The translations under genes and the position numbers were made by a program. Positions 6,908 to 11,096 of a stretch of DNA of 11,096 nucleotides are shown here, in pieces. Every line of letters begins with the position of its first letter. Within the stretch, counting starts at the first letter, position 1. The DNA is from JAJFGI01 sp036397065 (GTDB lineage: Bacteria > Pseudomonadota > Alphaproteobacteria > Kiloniellales > J153): the NCBI GenBank assembly GCA_036397065.1, contig DASWJP010000146.1, positions 1 to 11,096 of the forward strand, read 5' to 3'. The notes below the pieces were generated by a model that was not told the DNA's origin, did no database searches, and saw nothing but the letters and a program-made list of their open reading frames with translations.

Positions 6908-6948
6908 CGCTAAAGACAAGTTTAGCGCGCCTTCCGCCACCCTGTCGA
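6908..6948 (-). promoter_or_regulatory. Candidate promoter with overlapping palindrome for the exported-protein gene
   Basis: Reading the minus strand, TCGACA (6948-6943) and TAAACT (6924-6919) are separated by 18 bases, 5 of 6 and 4 of 6 matches to the sigma70 consensus; transcription would start near 6912. A 7-bp inverted repeat CGCTAAA-N6-TTTAGCG (6908-6927) covers the -10 box and start point, a usual place for a repressor operator. It is one of the few A/T-rich stretches in this 148-base divergent region. Neither function has direct support. Confidence 0.35.
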
Positions 6949-6963
6949 TGATCGATGTGCCGC

Positions 6964-6992
6964 TTGTGCCGGGGCAGTCGGCGGTCTATCTC
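6964..6992 (+). promoter_or_regulatory. Candidate promoter placing +1 at the DUF192 start codon
   Basis: TTGTGC (6964-6969) and TATCTC (6987-6992) are 17 bases apart. The usual 6-7 base offset puts the transcription start at 6999-7000, on the ATG of the DUF192 gene, consistent with its missing Shine-Dalgarno. Each hexamer matches the consensus at only three positions, so this is a weak call. Confidence 0.3.
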
Positions 6993-6999
6993 ATGACGG

Positions 7000-7476
7000 A
7001 TGAATCGTTCTGTCGCAACGCTCTGCGCCATTTTGCTGCTGGCCGTGATGCCGGCGTCCGTCGGGGCGCAGCAAGACCTGCAGAAGTTCGCCACCGACCG
7101 TCTGTCCATCGAGACGGCGGACGGCCGCAGCCTCGATTTCGAGGTCGAGTTGGCCCTGACCGCGGAACAACGGGCGCAAGGCCTGATGTTTCGCCGGGAT
7201 CTGCCGGATATGGGTGGAATGCTTTTTATCTACGATAAGGACTGGGACATTTCCATGTGGATGAAGAACACGGTCATCCCGCTGGACATGCTGTTCATCA
7301 AGCGCGACGGGCGAATCGTTGCGATCGCCGAGCGCGCGGTCCCGTTTTCCCTGGAAACGATTTCATCGGGACAGCCGGCGAGCGGTGTCCTGGAGATCAA
7401 TGGCGGCGCTGCGGCGCGGCTGGGCATCCATCCCGGCGACCGGGTACGCCACTCGGCCTTTACCGGCGCGCCCTAG
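7000..7476 (+). CDS. Exported DUF192 family protein
   Basis: A 158-residue protein and the only plus-strand gene in the window. Residues 1-23 (MNRSVATLCAILLLAVMPASVGA) are a Sec signal peptide with cleavage after VGA. The rest is a full DUF192 domain: GLMFRRDLPDMGGMLFIY (61-78), the signature MWMKNTVIPLDMLFI (86-100), and SGVLEINGGAAARLGIHPGDRV (128-149). DUF192 proteins are common periplasmic or outer-surface proteins without an assigned biochemical role. An in-frame TGA at 6994-6996 fixes ATG 7000 as the first possible start. No Shine-Dalgarno precedes it, so the mRNA may be leaderless. It diverges from the 155-aa exported gene and converges on the 97-aa exported gene, with 36 bases between stops and no clear terminator there. 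Confidence 0.9.
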   Translation: MNRSVATLCAILLLAVMPASVGAQQDLQKFATDRLSIETADGRSLDFEVELALTAEQRAQGLMFRRDLPDMGGMLFIYDKDWDISMWMKNTVIPLDMLFIKRDGRIVAIAERAVPFSLETISSGQPASGVLEINGGAAARLGIHPGDRVRHSAFTGAP

Positions 7477-7512
7477 CCCAGAAGGCCGGGGACCGCCCGG
7501 TGTTCGGCCGAC

Positions 7513-7806
7513 TCAGGCCTCCGGCTTGAGGGCGATCTGCTCCATGGCTCGCCAACCTTCACCGGCGGCGACCAGGCAGCTCATCCCCTGCGGGGTGGTG
7601 ACGATAATCGTCCAGGTCCCACCTTTCTCGTCACTGAGCACCTCGACAAGACCGCCGCTGTTGGTCACGCCCGCGGCGATCGGCGCTTCTTTGTATTTCT
7701 TGGCGAGCAGCTCGAGGACGTGGGCCCGTTCATTGCATTGTGGCTGCGCCATCGCGGCGGAGGCTGCGAGGGTGAAGCCGGCACTTAAGGCCAATGTTTT
7801 CCACAT
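7513..7806 (-). CDS. Small secreted protein with two cysteines, conserved hypothetical
   Basis: A 97-residue protein with a Sec signal peptide (residues 1-20, WKTLALSAGFTLAASAAMA), cleavage after AMA and a mature start QPQCNERAHVLELLAKKYKE. Cys24 and Cys77 could pair. The body has GVTNSGGLVEVLSDEKGGTW (46-65) and VTTPQGMSCLVAAGEGW (69-85), a pattern I recall from small alphaproteobacterial hypothetical proteins; no function is known to me. Start: ATG 7806 has GAGG 6 bases upstream. ATG 7818 adds MRHV with no good ribosome site, and the frame is open to 7929, but neither improves the signal peptide. It is a single gene that converges on the DUF192 gene. Confidence 0.8.
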   Translation of the reverse strand: MWKTLALSAGFTLAASAAMAQPQCNERAHVLELLAKKYKEAPIAAGVTNSGGLVEVLSDEKGGTWTIIVTTPQGMSCLVAAGEGWRAMEQIALKPEA

Positions 7807-7882
7807 TACGTGCCTCATGGGTCCGTGACCGGTGCGTATCCACCAGCCGTCAGTCCCAGTTTCACAGCCTGTCGTGAAGATA

Positions 7883-7911
7883 GGGCTAAAGACGTATGAA
7901 CGCCCTGTTAA
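7883..7911 (-). promoter_or_regulatory. Weak candidate promoter for the 97-aa secreted protein gene
   Basis: In the 146-base gap after the O-methyltransferase gene, the minus strand carries TTAACA (7911-7906), a 5 of 6 match to the -35 box, followed after 17 bases by TAGCCC (7888-7883), a poor -10. The word GTCTTTAGC (7893-7885) overlaps it and also occurs in the divergent region near 6917. No terminator with a T-run was seen after the O-methyltransferase stop (7953). Confidence 0.25.
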
Positions 7912-7952
7912 CCAAGAAAGGCCAACCAAGCCGCGGTGTCAGGTGGCGCGGC

Positions 7953-8615
7953 CTAACGCTTGCGGCCCAGCATCAGCCCGTCGCCGATGGGGATCAGCGA
8001 GATGGTCACCCGGTCGTCCTTGAGCATCTTGGCGTTGAGGGCGCGAATGGCGCGGGTATCCGGACTCTGGTCCGAATCGTCCACCACGTTCCCGTCCCAA
8101 AGCACATTGTCGATGGCGATTAGCCCGCCCGGCCGCAGAAGGGTGAGGCATCGCTCGTAGTAGCCGTCGTATCCTTCCTTGTCGGCGTCGATGAAGGCGA
8201 AGTCGAACGTCCCGGCACCACCTTTGGCGATCAGACCGTCCAGGGTCTTAAGCGCCGGCGCCAGGCGCAAATCGATCCGCTCGGCCAGGCCGGCCTCGGC
8301 CCAATAGCGGCGGGCGATAGCGGTATAGTCTTCGCTGATGTCGCAGGCGATCAGCTTGCCATCCTTCGGCAGGGCCATGGCCACCGACAGAGCGCTATAG
8401 CCGGTGAATGTGCCGATCTCGATGGTCCGCTTGGCACCGATCAGCTCCACCAGCAGGCGCATGAATTGTCCCTGCTCCGGACCGATCTGCATGTTGGCCA
8501 TGGGCAGCTTGGCGGTCTCGTCCCGCAAGCGGGCGAGCAGGGGCGGCTCGCGCAATGAATTGGCGAGCAGGTACGCGTGCAGTGCATCGGTCAGTTCGGT
8601 GGGGCGTCGCGTCAT
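7953..8615 (-). CDS. Cation-dependent O-methyltransferase (caffeoyl-CoA OMT-like family)
   Basis: A 220-residue SAM-dependent methyltransferase of the Methyltransf_3 family, which methylates catechol-type hydroxyls using a divalent cation. Motif I TIEIGTFTGYSALSVA (64-79) binds SAM. The metal ligands are visible as Asp143 in FIDADK and Asp169-Asn170 in IAIDNVLWDGNV; the 26-residue spacing matches Asp163/Asp189/Asn190 of alfalfa CCoAOMT. Length is normal for bacterial members, and the C-terminus IPIGDGLMLGRKR is the usual end. Bacterial physiological substrates are mostly unknown. Start ATG 8615 gives the expected N-terminus (TRRPTELTDALHAYLLAN), but no Shine-Dalgarno precedes it; a TTGACA box is positioned for a nearly leaderless transcript. 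It is 81 bases downstream of the hydrolase gene on the same strand. Confidence 0.9.
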   Translation of the reverse strand: MTRRPTELTDALHAYLLANSLREPPLLARLRDETAKLPMANMQIGPEQGQFMRLLVELIGAKRTIEIGTFTGYSALSVAMALPKDGKLIACDISEDYTAIARRYWAEAGLAERIDLRLAPALKTLDGLIAKGGAGTFDFAFIDADKEGYDGYYERCLTLLRPGGLIAIDNVLWDGNVVDDSDQSPDTRAIRALNAKMLKDDRVTISLIPIGDGLMLGRKR

Positions 8616-8624
8616 GCGGCAAGG

Positions 8625-8652
8625 GCGTTACACGCCGGATCGGCACTGTCAA
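8625..8652 (-). promoter_or_regulatory. Candidate promoter just upstream of the O-methyltransferase gene
   Basis: The minus strand carries a perfect TTGACA (8652-8647) followed after 16 bases by TAACGC (8630-8625), a poor -10 match. Transcription would start near 8618, leaving about 3 bases before ATG 8615. A small stem GGCGT/ACGCC (8624-8636) overlaps the -10 region. The -35 match is good; the rest is weak. Confidence 0.35.
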
Positions 8653-8696
8653 GGCAAGAGACGGAACGCCCCCGGCCGCATGAGTCCGCTGTCAGC

Positions 8697-9578
8697 CTAC
8701 GCAAGATGCTCCTTGAAGAAGGCCACGGTCCGCTGCCAAGCCAAGTCGGCGGCCTCGGCGTTGTAGCGTGGCGTCGAGTTGTTGTGAAATCCGTGCATAG
8801 TTCCCGGATAGACATGCGCCTGGTACGAGACGTTGCTGGCCTTGAGCGCGATCTCAAAGTCGGGCCACATCCCATTGATCCGATCGTCATTTTCCGCGTA
8901 TTGAATCAGAAGCTGCGCGCGGATTTTTGCTACATCGCCTGAGTCCGGCGCTGCCCCGTAGAACGGCACGGCGGCATTCAGATCACCACCGAGCGATACA
9001 GCCACGCCGTTGGCCATGCCGCCGCCCCAGCAGAAGCCGGTGGCCCCAAGCTTGCCGGTCGACAGGGCGTGCGATTTGAGATACCGGGCGCTGTTGAGCA
9101 TGTCCTGCCGCAGTTTCGCCGGATCCAGGCTCGTTTGCATGGCCCTGCCATCGTCGTCGTTCCCCGGATAGCCGCCGATCGGCGCCAGCCCATCCGGTGC
9201 CAAGGCCAAAAAGCCCTCAACGGCCAGACGCCGCGCCACATCTTCGATATAGGGATTCAAACCGCGGTTCTCGTGGATGACCAACACGGACGGAAAAGGT
9301 CCAGTGCCGGCCGGTTGCACCAGGTAGCCGCGCATTTCGCCCGATGTGCCTCCGGAGGATGGATAGTTCACATACAGCCCTTTGATGCGCTCGTCGGTAA
9401 AGGAAATGGTCTGCGCTTCCGCATAGCGCGGCAGCAGGCTCTTGGCCATGGCGAGCGCCGATACACCGCCGACCGTCAGGACCGCCGCGCGGCGAAAGAA
9501 CTCGCGCCGTTCCATCTGTCCGTGACAATAGTCGTCGTAAAGCTTGAGCACTCGTTGGTCGATCTTGTTCTTGCCCAT
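8697..9578 (-). CDS. Tat-exported dienelactone hydrolase family protein
   Basis: An alpha/beta hydrolase of the dienelactone hydrolase family, 293 residues, predicted to be folded in the cytoplasm and exported by the Tat system. Residues 1-23 are a hydrophilic extension (LKLYDDYCHGQMERREFF spans the junction), then RREFFRR (24-30), a hydrophobic core AAVLTVGGVSALAMA and cleavage near AEA-55. The catalytic triad is Cys183 in GFCWGGG, Asp231 or Asp232 in YAENDDRING, and His262 in MHGFHN. Glu103 in HENRGLNPYIEDVARRL matches the conserved glutamate of the family. The substrate is unknown; ester or lactone hydrolysis is inferred. Start: GGGAG is 8 bases before ATG 9578 but only 2 before ATG 9584, so 9578 is preferred. 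A 197-base gap separates it from prfC. Confidence 0.9.
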   Translation of the reverse strand: MGKNKIDQRVLKLYDDYCHGQMERREFFRRAAVLTVGGVSALAMAKSLLPRYAEAQTISFTDERIKGLYVNYPSSGGTSGEMRGYLVQPAGTGPFPSVLVIHENRGLNPYIEDVARRLAVEGFLALAPDGLAPIGGYPGNDDDGRAMQTSLDPAKLRQDMLNSARYLKSHALSTGKLGATGFCWGGGMANGVAVSLGGDLNAAVPFYGAAPDSGDVAKIRAQLLIQYAENDDRINGMWPDFEIALKASNVSYQAHVYPGTMHGFHNNSTPRYNAEAADLAWQRTVAFFKEHLA

Positions 9579-9702
9579 GGTCATATCTCCCAGTGGTGAA
9601 CATCAATAACAGTGCATGCGGTTCGTGCCGGCGCTTGGCCGCCCCGAAAACGAAGCGGGCGCGTTCGATGTGCGCCCATGCTCCGCATTTGCGCTGCTGG
9701 AA

Positions 9703-9731
9703 AATCTAACAAATTAAAAATCGTGCGTTAA
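9703..9731 (-). promoter_or_regulatory. Candidate promoter of the dienelactone hydrolase-like gene
   Basis: In an unusually A/T-rich stretch, the minus strand carries TTAACG (9731-9726) and TAGATT (9708-9703) 17 bases apart, each a 4 of 6 match to the sigma70 consensus. Transcription would start near 9696, giving a leader of about 118 bases. The remainder of the gap (9585-9700) shows no ORF or recognised RNA. Confidence 0.4.
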
Positions 9732-9748
9732 GAGCGTATGCGCGATGT

Positions 9749-9769
9749 CACAGAAGATTGACCTCTGTG
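9749..9769. repeat. Short inverted repeat just after the prfC stop
   Basis: CACAGA (9749-9754) and TCTGTG (9764-9769) are perfect 6-bp arms around a 9-base spacer, beginning 6 bases past the prfC stop codon (9776-9778, minus strand). It could be the 3'-end hairpin of the prfC mRNA, but no T-run follows directly; the nearest, in GATTTTTAATTT, is about 25 bases further. It could equally be a protein-binding site upstream of the hydrolase promoter. Confidence 0.4.
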
Positions 9770-9775
9770 CTTGAA

Positions 9776-11096
9776 CTACGCCCGTTCGCGGGTGGCCAGG
9801 AAGCGGATGTTCGGCCAATCTTCCTGGATCCGGTTCAGGTCCCAGGCATTGCGCGCCAGGAACACCGGGTTGCCGTCCCGGTCGTCCGCCAAGCTGCCGC
9901 CGACCGCATCGACGAAGCGTTTGAGCTCCGCCGGATCGTCCGCCTCGATCCAGCGAGCCGTCTCATAGACGGCGGCCTCGAAGCCGACCGGAATGCCGTA
10001 TTCGCTGTCGATCCGGGTCGCCAGCACGTCGAGCTGCAGTTGCCCGACGACGCCGACGATCCAGGCGCTGCCGATGCGCGGCCGGAAGACCTGGGTGACC
10101 CCTTCCTCGGCCAGATCCTCCAACGCGCGACCGAGGTGCTTGGCCCGCATGGGATCGTCCAGGCGCACCCGGCGCAGGATTTCCGGCGCGAAGTTGGGAA
10201 TGCCGGTGAAGCGCACGGCCTCGCCCTCGGTCAGGGTATCGCCGACGCGCAGGGTGCCGTGATTGGGAATGCCGATGATGTCGCCGGGCCAGGCCTCTTC
10301 CGCCAGCTCCCGGTCCTGGGCGAAGAACAGGATCGGGTTCTGCACCGCCATGGGCTTGCCGCTGCGCACCTGGTGCAGCTTCATGCCGCGGCGGAATTGG
10401 CCGGAGCACAGGCGCACGAAGGCCACCCGGTCGCGGTGCTTGGGGTCCATGTTCGCCTGCACCTTGAAGACGAATCCGGTGACTTTCTCCTCGCCCGGAT
10501 CGATCACCCGCGTATCCGCCGGCTGCGGCCGGGGCGGGGGCGCGAATTGGGCCAGGCCGTCGAGAATCTCCCGCACGCCGAAATTCTTCAGGGCCGAGCC
10601 GAAGAACACAGGCGTCAGGTGGCCGCCGCGATAGCTGTCCATATCGAAATTGGGACAGGCACCACGCACCAGCTCCGCATCCTCGCGCAGCTTTTGCAAC
10701 TGCGCCGCCGGCAGGGCTTGCCCCAGGCGGGCATCGTCCAGGCCGGAGCAGGAGATCTCCTCGGCGGCGCGATCCTTTCGCCCATCGCCGAGCAGCAACA
10801 TGCGCTCGCGCAGCAGATCGTAACAGCCTCGGAAATCGGTCCCGCAGCCCACCGGCCAGGTGGCGGGCGCCGTATCCAGGGCCAGGGTCTCGGCGATCTC
10901 GTCGAGCAGCTCGAAGGGATCGCGGGTTTCCCGGTCCATCTTGTTGATGAAGGTGAGGATCGGCACGTCGCGCAGGCGGCAGACCTCGAACAGCTTGCGG
11001 GTCTGCGTCTCGATGCCCTTGGCGCCGTCGATGACCATGACCGCGGAATCGACGGCGGTCAGGGTGCGGTAGGTATCCTCGCTGAAGTCCTCGTGG
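9776..11096 (-). CDS. prfC: Peptide chain release factor 3 (partial, N-terminus off right edge)
   Basis: GTPase RF3, which removes RF1/RF2 from the ribosome after termination. About 439 residues of an expected 525-530 are visible, so the P-loop and start lie beyond 11096. The window begins inside the G3 motif, reading HEDFSEDTYRTLTAVDSAVMVIDGAKGIE. G4 is NKMD (about 10945-10934). Further family landmarks are TPVFFGSALKNFGV, FVFKVQANMDPKHRDRVAF, the NHGTLRVGDTLTEGE region, FTGIPNFAPEILRRVRL and GVVGQLQLDVLATRIDSEY, closely matching E. coli RF3. The QANMDPKHRDR stretch distinguishes it from EF-G and LepA. The stop TAG at 9776-9778 gives the usual RF3 C-terminus (RFLATRERA). No frameshift is seen. 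Confidence 0.97.
   Translation of the reverse strand, partial: HEDFSEDTYRTLTAVDSAVMVIDGAKGIETQTRKLFEVCRLRDVPILTFINKMDRETRDPFELLDEIAETLALDTAPATWPVGCGTDFRGCYDLLRERMLLLGDGRKDRAAEEISCSGLDDARLGQALPAAQLQKLREDAELVRGACPNFDMDSYRGGHLTPVFFGSALKNFGVREILDGLAQFAPPPRPQPADTRVIDPGEEKVTGFVFKVQANMDPKHRDRVAFVRLCSGQFRRGMKLHQVRSGKPMAVQNPILFFAQDRELAEEAWPGDIIGIPNHGTLRVGDTLTEGEAVRFTGIPNFAPEILRRVRLDDPMRAKHLGRALEDLAEEGVTQVFRPRIGSAWIVGVVGQLQLDVLATRIDSEYGIPVGFEAAVYETARWIEADDPAELKRFVDAVGGSLADDRDGNPVFLARNAWDLNRIQEDWPNIRFLATRERA

Noticed and set aside
6852..7109. N-terminal extension of the 155-aa exported protein to 7109
   Set aside because: The extension runs through the divergent regulatory region and over the DUF192 start, would bury the signal peptide mid-protein, and ATG 6851 has a good ribosome site.
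7477..7512. Bidirectional terminator between the DUF192 and 97-aa genes
   Set aside because: Only short imperfect stems (GGCCG/CGGCC with a 16-base loop, ACCG/CGGT) and no T-runs; not strong enough to annotate.

Overview
This is GC-rich DNA with tightly packed genes, high G/C at third codon positions and long spurious ORFs opposite most real genes. Protein character (a LIV-type uptake operon, a ThiX/ThiZ-type importer, a Tat-exported dienelactone hydrolase-like protein, small Cys-containing secreted proteins, RF3) suggests an alphaproteobacterium, probably of the Rhodospirillales type. That placement is inference from protein style, not from a phylogenetic marker. No rRNA, tRNA, CRISPR, insertion sequence, integrase or phage gene was seen.

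Layout, left to right. (1) Positions 1-3838, minus strand: a branched-chain (HAAT) amino-acid or amide ABC operon read right to left: periplasmic binding protein (start 3838), permease LivH, permease LivM, ATPase LivG (runs off the left edge; a second ATPase, LivF, would be expected next). A good sigma70-like promoter precedes the binding-protein gene. A perfect 16-bp hairpin lies between it and livH. (2) Positions 3969-6293, minus strand: an ATPase and permease resembling ThiZ and ThiX, the importer of thiamine-pyrimidine precursors, followed 10 bases later by a class I SAM methyltransferase. The binding protein ThiY is not in the window. A tandem 12-bp direct repeat sits upstream. (3) Positions 6384-7806: three small exported proteins. 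An uncharacterised 155-aa Cys-containing protein (minus) diverges from a DUF192 protein (plus), which converges on a 97-aa secreted Cys protein (minus). (4) Positions 7953-9578, minus strand: a cation-dependent O-methyltransferase of the caffeoyl-CoA OMT type and a Tat-exported dienelactone hydrolase family protein. (5) Positions 9776-11096, minus strand: the C-terminal part of peptide chain release factor 3 (prfC), running off the right edge.

How it works together: the window is mostly import (two ABC systems) plus exported small proteins and housekeeping enzymes. Nothing here amounts to a clear new multi-gene system. The points most worth checking are the intra-operon hairpin, the 12-bp direct repeat in front of the ThiZ-like gene, the thiXZ-methyltransferase linkage without thiY, and two genes that lack a Shine-Dalgarno sequence and may be translated from leaderless mRNAs.
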